A stretch of DNA of 64,000 nt from the NCBI GenBank assembly GCA_031317595.1, contig JANCMB010000001.1, forward strand, positions 2,421,610 through 2,485,609, written 5' to 3'. The notes beneath the pieces are model-generated. The model made no database searches, was not told where the DNA came from, and worked only from the letters and a program-made list of their open reading frames with translations. Made by a program: the position numbers and the translations under genes. Source of the stretch: Glutamicibacter sp. PS. GTDB taxonomy: Bacteria > Actinomycetota > Actinomycetes > Actinomycetales > Micrococcaceae. Below are positions 25,309 through 33,017 of the stretch, one piece after another; the first letter of the stretch is position 1, and each line of letters starts with the position of its first letter.

Positions 25309-26829
25309 CTATCGCACCGAAGCATACTTCAGTGCACGCGCCGGGGCCCGCATTGCCGCAGGGGTCGCTGCGGCATCGGCCAACGCTCCGGCCAGCGCGG
25401 CCCCGATGCGCTGCGCGAAGTGGCGTGGGTAGCGGGTGGCCGGTTCCGGCTCGGCAATAATGCGTTCGACGATGCCGGCCCGGCGCAGGGCGAAGGCATC
25501 CACTTTCTGTGCATGCGCCAGTTCGGCGGCATGCTCGGTGTCGCGGTAAAGGATCGCGCTGGCCCCTTCCGGCGGTAACGGGCAGAGCCAAGCGTGTTCG
25601 GCCGCGAGGGTGATATCGGCCGGAAGCACCGCCAAGGCGCCGCCGCCGGTTCCCTGCCCGAGGAGCAGGGACACGCTGGGTGTCTCGAGTCCGATCAGTG
25701 CGCTGATCGAACGGGCAATCTGCCCGGCAAGCCCTTCTTCCTCGGCTTGCTTGGATAGCGCCGCACCCTCGGTGTCAATCACGGTCAGCAGCGGTAGTCC
25801 TAACCCGCTGGCTAGTTCGGCCCCGCGGCGAGCCTCACGCAGGAAGGCGGCACCCAAGGGTGCGGCGGTGCACGGGTCACGATCCTGCGCCACCAACACA
25901 CAAGGTTGCCCATCGAAGCGGGCGAGCCCCAAATACATCCGGGCATCGTGCTTTCCCTGCCCGGTGCCCGAGAGTTGCAAGGCGTCGCTGGCGGCGTACT
26001 TGATGACATGGCGCACGCCCGGTCGTCGCGGATGGCGGGTGTGTCCGACGCTGCGCCACACGGCGTCCTGGTCCAGCTCCCGGTCCACGGAGTCGTCAAT
26101 CAGCAGGTCCGCCGGGTCCTGCCCGCTGCGGGCCGTGGCCGGGGCGAGAATGCGTAGGATTCCGCGCACGATCTCGGCCAACTGCTCGACCGGGAGCACC
26201 GCGTCGATGAGCCCCTGTGCGTAGAGATTCTCGGCCTGCTGCACACCGCTCGGGAATGGCTCATGGTAGATGGTTTCGTACACGCGCGGGCCGAGGAAGC
26301 CCAGCAACGCCCCGGGCTGGGCCACGGTGATATGCCCCAGGGTGCCCCAGGAGGCCATCGCCCCGCCGGTGGTCGGATCCCGCAGATACACGAGGTAGGG
26401 CAACGAGGCCTGCTTATGGGCACGCACGGCCGCGCAGATACGCACCATCGCGACAAAGGCCGGGGTGCCCTCCTGCATCCGGGTGCCACCCGAGGCCGGC
26501 GAGGCCAGCACCGGCAGACCCAGCGCAGTGGCCTTGTGCAATGCCGCGACGATCCGATCCGCGGCGGCGTTGCCGATCGAACCTGCTAAGAAGTCAAAGA
26601 CGCTGAGCACGACGGCTACCTGCTGCCCGGCGATACGCCCGGTGCCGGTGATGACCGATTCGTCGTGCCCGCTTTTGGCGGCGGCCGCAGCCAGCTGGCT
26701 GGCGTACTGACTATCCGCGTAGGAATAATCCGCGGGAGTATCCCAGCTTTCAAAGGACCCGGGGTCGAGCACCGCGTCGATCATGTCCCGGGCGCTAATC
26801 CGCTGGATACGCTGGCTGGTTGCGTTCAT
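25309..26829 (-). CDS. Fused AccD-AccA type carboxyltransferase
   Basis: 506 residues. The N-terminal half (about 60-235) is AccD-like: ITGTGRIAGQQVAVV, SPASGGTRMQEGTPAF, DPTTGGAMASWGTLG, then a PGALLGFLGPRVYET loop. The C-terminal half (about 300-480) is AccA-like, with LPLLTVIDTEGA and GQGTGGGALAV. It would transfer carboxyl from carboxybiotin to an acyl-CoA. The zinc ribbon that normally precedes AccD (four cysteines) is absent, and no biotin carboxylase or biotin carrier gene is in the window, so it must borrow these or do something else, such as decarboxylation. Its start overlaps the CoA-transferase stop (ATGA). Confidence 0.85.
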   Translation of the reverse strand: MNATSQRIQRISARDMIDAVLDPGSFESWDTPADYSYADSQYASQLAAAAAKSGHDESVITGTGRIAGQQVAVVLSVFDFLAGSIGNAAADRIVAALHKATALGLPVLASPASGGTRMQEGTPAFVAMVRICAAVRAHKQASLPYLVYLRDPTTGGAMASWGTLGHITVAQPGALLGFLGPRVYETIYHEPFPSGVQQAENLYAQGLIDAVLPVEQLAEIVRGILRILAPATARSGQDPADLLIDDSVDRELDQDAVWRSVGHTRHPRRPGVRHVIKYAASDALQLSGTGQGKHDARMYLGLARFDGQPCVLVAQDRDPCTAAPLGAAFLREARRGAELASGLGLPLLTVIDTEGAALSKQAEEEGLAGQIARSISALIGLETPSVSLLLGQGTGGGALAVLPADITLAAEHAWLCPLPPEGASAILYRDTEHAAELAHAQKVDAFALRRAGIVERIIAEPEPATRYPRHFAQRIGAALAGALADAAATPAAMRAPARALKYASVR

Positions 26830-28037
26830 GCTTGCTCCCCCGGCCGGTCCCCGACCGCCGCGGTGTCAGCGAGCCACTGTTGGATCTGGGCGGCATGTTC
26901 GTTCAGCCCGGGAGGTGGCGTGTGCTCACGACGAGTTTGCTCTTCGCCGTCGCGGAAGAAACGCAGTGGTGGGCCCGGCAGCTGCACCTGTCCGAGAACC
27001 GGGTGGGCCACATCCAGCAGCAATCCCTGGCTGCGGACCTGATCCCAGGCGTAGACCTCATCGAGGCTACGCACGATTCCGGCGGGAATGCCCGCGGCGC
27101 CCAGCCGTTCGAGCAGCGTCGCGGTATCGAGGGTCATGAAGACCGCTTCCACCGCCTGAATCAGCTCAGCACGCCGTGCTACGCGGTCGGCGTTGGTTTC
27201 GAACCCGGCGGTAGGGATCTGGAATTCGGTGGCGAAGGCCGCCCACAGTTTTTCGCTACCCACCGAGATCTGCACGAACCCATCGGCGCTGCGGAATAGT
27301 CCGTAGGGTGCGATGGAGGGGTGATGATTACCCTGCGCGGCCGGGACTTCACCGGCCACCGTGGCCCGCGTGCCTTGGAAGGCGTGGACACCGACAACGG
27401 CGGCCAGCAGCGAGGTGCGCACCACCTGCCCGCGCCCGCTGCGTTCGCGCTCGAGTAGCGCGGCGAGCACACCGAAGGCACCATACATGCCGGCCAGCAG
27501 GTCGGCGATGGGTACGCCCACGCGTTGCGGGTCCTCGGGTGCGGAACCGGTCAGTGACATCAAACCGGCCTCACCTTGCAAGATCTGGTCGTAACCACTT
27601 CGCCAGGCCTCGGGCCCGTCGTGGCCAAAGCCGCTGATGGAGAGCACCACGAGGCTCGGGTTCAGCTCGGTGAGGCGTTGCTCGGTGAAGCCGAGCCGGT
27701 CCAACACCCCGGGACGGAAGTTCTCCAACAGTACGTCGGCGCGGCGCACCAACTCGGCCAACTGCTCGCTGCCCTCGGGTGACTTCAGGTCGAGGGTGAT
27801 CGAACGCTTATTGCGGTTACAGGACATGAAGTAGGTTGAGATGCGCTCATCCTCGGGCCCGACGAAGGGCGGACCCCAACCTCGGGTGTCATCGCCGGTG
27901 GCCGATTCGACCTTGATGACATCGGCGCCGAGGTCTCCGAGCATCATCCCGGCATGCGGTCCGGCCAGCGCCCGGGTCAGATCGATGACGGTGTACCCGC
28001 TCAGTGGCCCGCTGTTGTTGGTCTTCTCCGGGTTCAT
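26826..28037 (-). CDS. CaiB/BaiF family (class III) CoA-transferase
   Basis: 403 residues. Opens with the family motif VIDLTRALAGPHAGMMLGDLGADVIKVE; catalytic Asp at about 150 (SGYDQILQGEAGLMSLTG). Moves CoA from an acyl-CoA donor to a free carboxylic acid, thus activating the acid that an amidase would release. It is coupled by four-base ATGA overlaps to the amidase upstream and the carboxyltransferase downstream, so the three should be made together. Substrate not readable. Confidence 0.92.
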   Translation of the reverse strand: MNPEKTNNSGPLSGYTVIDLTRALAGPHAGMMLGDLGADVIKVESATGDDTRGWGPPFVGPEDERISTYFMSCNRNKRSITLDLKSPEGSEQLAELVRRADVLLENFRPGVLDRLGFTEQRLTELNPSLVVLSISGFGHDGPEAWRSGYDQILQGEAGLMSLTGSAPEDPQRVGVPIADLLAGMYGAFGVLAALLERERSGRGQVVRTSLLAAVVGVHAFQGTRATVAGEVPAAQGNHHPSIAPYGLFRSADGFVQISVGSEKLWAAFATEFQIPTAGFETNADRVARRAELIQAVEAVFMTLDTATLLERLGAAGIPAGIVRSLDEVYAWDQVRSQGLLLDVAHPVLGQVQLPGPPLRFFRDGEEQTRREHTPPPGLNEHAAQIQQWLADTAAVGDRPGEQA

Positions 28038-29464
28038 TGGGCGGCCTCCGTATCGAGCTGGGCCAGCGCCGGGGCACGATCGGCAAAGTGAGTGGCTTCT
28101 TCATAACCGGCGGCGGCATTGAGCAGTTCGACATCGCGGTAGTGGTTTGCGGCCAACTGCCAGCCCACCGGCAAACCGGAGGCCGTGAAACCACCGGGCA
28201 TGGCGATCACCGGCAGGCTCGTGGCCGAGAGCAGGCAGGCCGAGCGCATCCAATCCAGATAAGTCTCGGACGGAACTCCGGCAACCTGCTCGGGATAACG
28301 CCATGTCGCATCGAAGGGCAACACCTGGGCGGCCGGTGAGAGGAAGAAATCGAAGCGTTCGAAGTAGCTGTCCACCGCCTCACCCAACCGGGTGCGAGCC
28401 GCGGCGGCGCTGATCATGGCATCGGCATCCAATGCCAGCCCCTTGTTGACGTTCCAAATCACCTCGGGCTTGACCAGCTCCGGATGCTCGCGCACCAAGC
28501 CGCCCAACCCGGTGGCAAAGTCGAAGGCGCGGGTGACCGAGAAAACCTCGTCGGCATCGCTGAAATCGATGGTGGCTTCCTCAAGGATGGCCCCGGCTTG
28601 CTCGAAGACGGCCAGTTGGCCACGCAGCACCTCGATGACTTCCGGCTCCACCGGGACGTTGAGCCCGAAGTCGAAGCAGTACCCGATCCGCGCACCCTTG
28701 AGTTCGGGGTGAAGTGACGCAAAATCTTGACCACTGAGGGTATTGCCAGTGTGGATCTTGTCGTTACCGGCGCTAGCTTGCATGAACAGTGCCACGTCGG
28801 CGACCGTGCGGGCCATAGGGCCGGAGCGAGCCAACCAGGCATGTGCATTGCCCGCCGAGCCTAACGGGATCACGCCATAGGAGGGGCGGAAGCCGAAGAC
28901 GTTACAGAAACTACCGGGGATGCGCAGCGAACCGCCCATGTCCGAGCCATCGCCTAGCGGCTGAATACGTGCGGCAATGGCGGCCGCCACACCTCCGGAG
29001 GAACCGCCGGCCGACTTGTCGGTGGCGTAAGGGTTGGTGGTCGTGCCGAATACCTCGTTGAAGGTGTGCGATCCGGCGCCGAACTCCGGAACGTTGGTTT
29101 TACCCGTGCGGATAGCGCCCGCCGCCTTGAGTCGGGCGATCTGCAGGTCATCGTGTTCCGGCACGTTCTCGGCAAAGGCGGGAGAGCCCTGAGTACTGCG
29201 CAGACCCGCGGTGTTGAAGGTGTCCTTGTGGGTCATGGGTAGCCCGTGGAGGAGACCGAGTTCTGCGCCCTGCGCCTGAGCCTCATCGGCTGCGGTAGCG
29301 GCCTCGGCGGCACGCTCGAAGTCCGTGATGACCACAGCGTTGATCGATTCGTTGACCTTCTGGATCTGGTCAATATGGCTGGCCAATGCTTCTCGGGCCG
29401 AAAGCTGGCCGGAGCGAATCAGCGAGGTTATTTCCACTGCGCTTAGCGCCTGAAGCTGGGACAC
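28034..29464 (-). CDS. Amidase, amidase-signature family
   Basis: 476 residues from a GTG at 29464 preceded by AGGAGG; a longer frame reaching 29839 crosses the divergent gene and has no family character. Ser-cisSer-Lys triad: Lys80 (MTHKDTF), Ser155 in SAGGSSGG and nucleophile Ser179 in GSDMGGSLRIPGSFC. Hydrolyses an amide to acid and ammonia or amine. First gene of the leftward operon amidase, CoA-transferase, carboxyltransferase, Lrp regulator. The GTG lies close (four bases) to the ribosome binding site, so expression could be modest. Confidence 0.93.
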   Translation of the reverse strand: MSQLQALSAVEITSLIRSGQLSAREALASHIDQIQKVNESINAVVITDFERAAEAATAADEAQAQGAELGLLHGLPMTHKDTFNTAGLRSTQGSPAFAENVPEHDDLQIARLKAAGAIRTGKTNVPEFGAGSHTFNEVFGTTTNPYATDKSAGGSSGGVAAAIAARIQPLGDGSDMGGSLRIPGSFCNVFGFRPSYGVIPLGSAGNAHAWLARSGPMARTVADVALFMQASAGNDKIHTGNTLSGQDFASLHPELKGARIGYCFDFGLNVPVEPEVIEVLRGQLAVFEQAGAILEEATIDFSDADEVFSVTRAFDFATGLGGLVREHPELVKPEVIWNVNKGLALDADAMISAAAARTRLGEAVDSYFERFDFFLSPAAQVLPFDATWRYPEQVAGVPSETYLDWMRSACLLSATSLPVIAMPGGFTASGLPVGWQLAANHYRDVELLNAAAGYEEATHFADRAPALAQLDTEAAQ

Positions 29465-29629
29465 GATGCCTCCTGTGGTCTGTGGGTTGTCCCACCATCG
29501 TGAACCCGAGTGACCACAAATGGAATAAGAAGCGAGGAAAACGCTCTTTTTGGTGGATCTAGCCAATTTTTTGTCCAGAACCACCATTCCTTGCCGTTTT
29601 CCCGCGGATGAATCATCGTAGATACACGT

Positions 29630-29645
29630 AGTGATCCATCTCACA
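29630..29645 (+). promoter_or_regulatory. CRP/GlxR-like binding site
   Basis: AGTGA-TCCATC-TCACA matches the CRP/GlxR form TGTGA-N6-TCACA at nine of ten conserved bases. It is 38 bases upstream of the ATG at 29683, in the divergent region with the amidase operon, so it could couple both directions to carbon status. The remaining divergent region (29465-29629) has AT-rich promoter-like sequence but no clear box. Confidence 0.5.
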
Positions 29646-29682
29646 CCGCAACCATCGATCCTCACGTTCAGGAGCATCCGAC

Positions 29683-30429
29683 ATGCAGACGCCATCGATA
29701 CTGGCGCAGGCCAACCCGTCTTCCACAGACATCTGGGCCATCGCCAACTCCCCCTTCCTCTGGATCTGCGCGCTGGGCGTTTTCGCCACCATCTTCGTTC
29801 AGACCGTCCTCTACGTGCGGGCCGCCAAGGCGGCAGCACCGCATGTCGATATGCCGCTTCGTGAGGTCAAGGAATCCTTCCGCGCCGGCGCAGTGGCATC
29901 CATCGGCCCGTCGCTCGCCGTGGTGCTGGTAGCCATCGCACTGCTAGCCCTGTTCGGTACCCCAGCAGTCCTGGTACGCATCGGCTTGATTGGTTCGGCC
30001 TCCACGGAGACCGCTTCGGCGAGTATCGCCGCCCAATCCATGGGTTCAACCCTGGGCGGCGACGACTACACACAGCAGGTTTTCGCGGTCGCCTTCATGG
30101 CCATGACACTCTCGGGCGGCATGTGGATGCTGGCCACGCTGATTCTGACCCCAATCCTCAAGCGCGGCGGCAAGTCGCTGGCCAAGCGCAACCCGGCCGC
30201 CATGGCATTGATTCCCACTGCGGCCCTGCTCGGCGCCTTCAGCATGCTCACCGTGGCCGAGATGCCTAAGTCCCAGATCCACCTGATCCTGGTGCTGACC
30301 TCGGCCGGTGTGATGGCCCTGTGCCTACTACTGGCCAAGATCCTGCACGCTCACTGGCTCAAGGAATGGGCCCTGGGTTTTGCCATCGTCATTTCCATCA
30401 CCGTCGGCTACCTGCTGCACACGGCCTAA
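29683..30429 (+). CDS. DUF5058 family membrane protein, probable transporter subunit
   Basis: 248 residues with six or seven helices, roughly at 17-37, 63-85, 125-150, 165-185, 195-212 and 222-245. I recognise it as the DUF5058 family by its fold and by the company it keeps: a second small membrane protein directly downstream and then an M20 amidohydrolase, an arrangement seen in other bacteria. GPSLAVVLVAIALLALFGTP and IGSASTETASASIAAQS are the conserved central parts. AGGAG precedes the ATG. Likely one half of a two-component carrier for the substrate of the neighbouring hydrolases; function is inferred. Confidence 0.75.
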   Translation: MQTPSILAQANPSSTDIWAIANSPFLWICALGVFATIFVQTVLYVRAAKAAAPHVDMPLREVKESFRAGAVASIGPSLAVVLVAIALLALFGTPAVLVRIGLIGSASTETASASIAAQSMGSTLGGDDYTQQVFAVAFMAMTLSGGMWMLATLILTPILKRGGKSLAKRNPAAMALIPTAALLGAFSMLTVAEMPKSQIHLILVLTSAGVMALCLLLAKILHAHWLKEWALGFAIVISITVGYLLHTA

Positions 30430-30447
30430 GCACCACGGGAGATCACC

Positions 30448-31197
30448 ATGAACACCCACACACCAGTCACCAGCAATTCCGACGCCTCAATGGCACGCTT
30501 CGAAAAGCAGACCACGCGCTACGGTTCGGCCACCATGGCCGCCGGACTTCTCTTCTCATTACTGGGCCCGCTCTACCTCTTCTTCTTCACCGACCTAGAA
30601 CTCACCGGGGATATGATCTGGGTGGCCTTCTTGGCCGTGGCCGCGACCTTCGGCGTCTTCTGGGTCGTTGAACCGCTAACCTACTTCCCGATTCTCGGCT
30701 CGGCGGCCATGTATCAGGCCTTCATGATCGGCAATATCTCCAATAAGCTGCTGCCAGCCGCGATCGTCGCCCAGTCCTCCATCAACGCCAAGCCGGGCAC
30801 CAAGCGCGGAGATATCGCCGCGGTGATGGCCATCTGTGGTGCCGCGACCGTTCACCTAAGTAGCCTGTTGATCTTCGTCGGCCTCTTTGGGTCCTGGCTT
30901 GTGGCCCGAATCCCAATGGAGGTCATCGAGGTAGCCCGCCTGTATATCCTGCCCTCCCTGATGGGGGCGGTGCTCGTTCAAGCCATCGTGGCCATGAAGC
31001 AGCTGCGTACCACGATCGTGGCCATCGCTCTGGCACTGGTCATGTACTTCTTGATCATTCCCGTTGCCCCGTCCCTGGCCCTGTACAGCACCGCCCTGGT
31101 CGTGGTGGGATCGATCATCATCTCCTGGTTGGTCCGGGACCGTAAAGCGCACGTCGCCGAGGAGCCGGCCACCGAGAACAACATCGAGTCCAACTAG
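30448..31197 (+). CDS. Membrane protein partner of the DUF5058 protein
   Basis: 249 residues, about seven helices; GSAAMYQAFMIGNISNKLLPAA near residues 87-108 looks like a substrate-cavity loop. Members have at times been labelled small-conductance mechanosensitive channels, but no MscS beta domain is present here. It lies 18 bases after the DUF5058 gene (GGGAG ribosome binding site) and 30 bases before the amidohydrolase gene. Taken together the two proteins resemble a heteromeric secondary carrier; no experimental function is known to me. Confidence 0.7.
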   Translation: MNTHTPVTSNSDASMARFEKQTTRYGSATMAAGLLFSLLGPLYLFFFTDLELTGDMIWVAFLAVAATFGVFWVVEPLTYFPILGSAAMYQAFMIGNISNKLLPAAIVAQSSINAKPGTKRGDIAAVMAICGAATVHLSSLLIFVGLFGSWLVARIPMEVIEVARLYILPSLMGAVLVQAIVAMKQLRTTIVAIALALVMYFLIIPVAPSLALYSTALVVVGSIIISWLVRDRKAHVAEEPATENNIESN

Positions 31198-31227
31198 TTC
31201 CGCCCAGTAGCCCCAAAGGAGCCGAGC

Positions 31228-32433
31228 ATGGTCACCACCACCTTGAACGACCACCAGACAGAACGCCTACACGCCACCTACAAGCACCTGCACACACACC
31301 CGGAACTATCCATGCAGGAGCACCAGACGGCCGCCTTTATTGAGGCGAGACTGGATGAGTTGGGGCTCGAGCACTTCCGGTGCGGCGGAACCGGTGTCGT
31401 CGCGCTACAGCGTAACGGTGAGGGACCAGTGATCGCCTTCCGGGCCGACACCGACGGTTTGCCGATCGCCGAAGACACCGGGGCCGACTACTCTTCCACG
31501 GCTACCGGGAAGCTTCCCGATGGCACCGAGGTTCCGGTCATGCACGGCTGTGGGCATGATACCCATGTGGCGGCGGCGCTGGCCGCCATCGAGGCTCTCG
31601 CCGGACAGCCCAGCGCATGGGCCGGTACCATCGTGTGGATTTTCCAGCCTGGCGAAGAGACCAGTCAGGGCGCGGCGGCCATGGTCGAGGACGGTCTATG
31701 GGACCGAGCCCCACGCCCTGAGGTCGTCTTCGGGCAGCATGTTTTCCCCTTCCTCTCCGGGGCGTTGGCCTTCACCTCCGGCAATGCCATGGCCATGGCG
31801 GACTCGTTGAAACTGACTCTCTACGGCAAGCAATCCCATGGATCGCAACCGCAAGATTCGGTGGATCCGATCGTGCTGGGTTCGCACATCGTGACCCGCC
31901 TACAGAGCATCGTCTCGCGCGAGGTCTCCCCGCTGAGTAGTGCGGTGGTCACCTGCGGTAGCTTCCATGCGGGCCTGAAGGAAAACATCATTCCTGACCG
32001 AGCCGAGCTGACATTGAATGTACGCACGTTGACCCCCGAGGTGCGCCAACAGGTATTGGCCGCGATCACCCGCATCGTCAATGCGGAGGCCGCTGCTTCT
32101 GGTGCTCCGCAGCCGCTGATAGAGGAGCTCTACACGTTCCCCCAGCTGTATAACGACCCAGAGCACACCGAGGTTGTCGCCAGGGTGCTTCGCGAAGAGC
32201 TTGGCGAAGCGCAGATCCACGAGGTGCCCCCGGCCATGGGTTCGGAGGATTTCGGTGCGCTCGCTTCGGCCATTTCGGTGCCCAGCGTGTATTGGTTCTT
32301 CGGAGGCACCGCCGCCGACGATCCAGCTCCGGCGGTCAATCACTCCCCGCATTTCCTTCCCACCCTTGAGCCCACGCTAAGCACCGGCGTGCGAGCCATC
32401 CTCGGTGTCCTGGGGCACTATGTCGGGAAATAA
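31228..32433 (+). CDS. M20 family amidohydrolase (aminoacylase/hippurate hydrolase type)
   Basis: 401 residues with the dinuclear metal site of the M20D group: MHGCGHDTHVAAAL near residue 105, catalytic Glu pair in FQPGEETSQGAA near 140, histidine in EVVFGQHVFPF near 170 and the distal His in NHSPHFLP near 372. The dimerisation domain lies at about 185-300. Cleaves N-acyl amino acids or related amides in the cytosol. AAAGGAG precedes the ATG. Last gene of the rightward transporter operon; ends at a strong terminator. Confidence 0.92.
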   Translation: MVTTTLNDHQTERLHATYKHLHTHPELSMQEHQTAAFIEARLDELGLEHFRCGGTGVVALQRNGEGPVIAFRADTDGLPIAEDTGADYSSTATGKLPDGTEVPVMHGCGHDTHVAAALAAIEALAGQPSAWAGTIVWIFQPGEETSQGAAAMVEDGLWDRAPRPEVVFGQHVFPFLSGALAFTSGNAMAMADSLKLTLYGKQSHGSQPQDSVDPIVLGSHIVTRLQSIVSREVSPLSSAVVTCGSFHAGLKENIIPDRAELTLNVRTLTPEVRQQVLAAITRIVNAEAAASGAPQPLIEELYTFPQLYNDPEHTEVVARVLREELGEAQIHEVPPAMGSEDFGALASAISVPSVYWFFGGTAADDPAPAVNHSPHFLPTLEPTLSTGVRAILGVLGHYVGK

Positions 32434-32492
32434 CTAAACCTGCGAACCGGAGCTTACGCACGAGTATCGCGTACCAGGTGCCTACTCATTAC

Positions 32493-32530
32493 GACCGGCG
32501 GGAACCACGCTCAGCGTGGCCCCGCCGGTC
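32493..32530 (+). terminator. Terminator after the M20 gene
   Basis: Two-part hairpin: GACCGGCGGG pairs with CCCGCCGGTC (10 bp), an AA/C internal loop, then CCACG pairs with CGTGG. GCTCTTTG follows on the plus strand. About 60 bases after the M20 stop. Confidence 0.75.
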
Positions 32531-32601
32531 GCTCTTTGTCAGACGCAACAACGCTCGGATGACGAAACTTCGACTCGACAAGTATTCCCACACAAAAACA
32601 G

Positions 32602-32618
32602 ATCAAATACGATTTGAT
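32602..32618 (+). promoter_or_regulatory. Operator-like inverted repeat overlapping a -10 box
   Basis: ATCAAAT-ACG-ATTTGAT is a perfect inverted repeat with 7-bp arms. Its right arm overlaps GATAAT (32616-32621), a good -10 box, which lies 26 bases before the strong ribosome binding site of the 31-codon ORF. The layout is that of a repressed promoter. Confidence 0.5.
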
Positions 32619-32663
32619 AATCTCATTATTTGTCGAAAAATTTCACAAGGAGGAGCAATCTCG

Positions 32664-32759
32664 ATGACACCTCAATTACCGTCGAGTATCTATGTGCTTT
32701 TACACGAAATCCTCCTAGAATTCACATCCCTCGAGCTACTTCTCGTCATGTGCAATTAA
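32664..32759 (+). CDS. Small hydrophobic 31-residue peptide, novel candidate
   Basis: ATG with a near-ideal AAGGAGGAG ribosome binding site (32647-32655) ten bases upstream, in an AT-rich islet of about 200 bases. The peptide starts MTPQLPSS and continues as a leucine-rich amphipathic helix (IYVLLHEILLEF, SLELLLVMCN) with a penultimate cysteine. No relative is recognised. It is preceded by an operator-like repeat and -10 box and followed 258 bases later by an ATP-grasp enzyme gene. It could be a precursor or signalling peptide, a membrane-active peptide, or a leader ORF; the ribosome binding site and promoter are the only evidence that it is real. Confidence 0.45.
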   Translation: MTPQLPSSIYVLLHEILLEFTSLELLLVMCN

Positions 32760-32817
32760 CTGTCGCAACATTCGTCCATGGATGTGGATTTATTGTCCGC
32801 GGCTCATATGATCGATG

Positions 32818-32833
32818 CGTGAGCTAGATCACT
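32818..32833 (+). promoter_or_regulatory. CRP/GlxR-like site upstream of the ATP-grasp gene
   Basis: CGTGA-GCTAGA-TCACT fits the GTGA-NNTANN-TCAC core, including the central TA. It is 185 bases before the ATG at 33018. The remaining 32834-33017 holds no gene that I can support. Confidence 0.45.
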
Positions 32834-33017
32834 CGGTCGCGGACTGCTCGTGCTTGTCGTGCAGCACCGGTCGTTTGAAAAATGTTCACAGCGCGTTCAA
32901 GTCGCCTTGATGGCTACCTCACCGGCAAGAGCGACGATGGTTCGGGGCGAAAATCGCACCGACTCGTCAGCACGCGACAGACCGAATATTTTGAGTATTT
33001 TCCGTGAGGGTTGAACA

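Noticed and set aside
28034-29839. Longer amidase with a 125-residue N-terminal extension
   Set aside because: The extension crosses the divergent promoter and DUF5058 gene start and lacks amidase similarity; the GTG at 29464 has AGGAGG before it.
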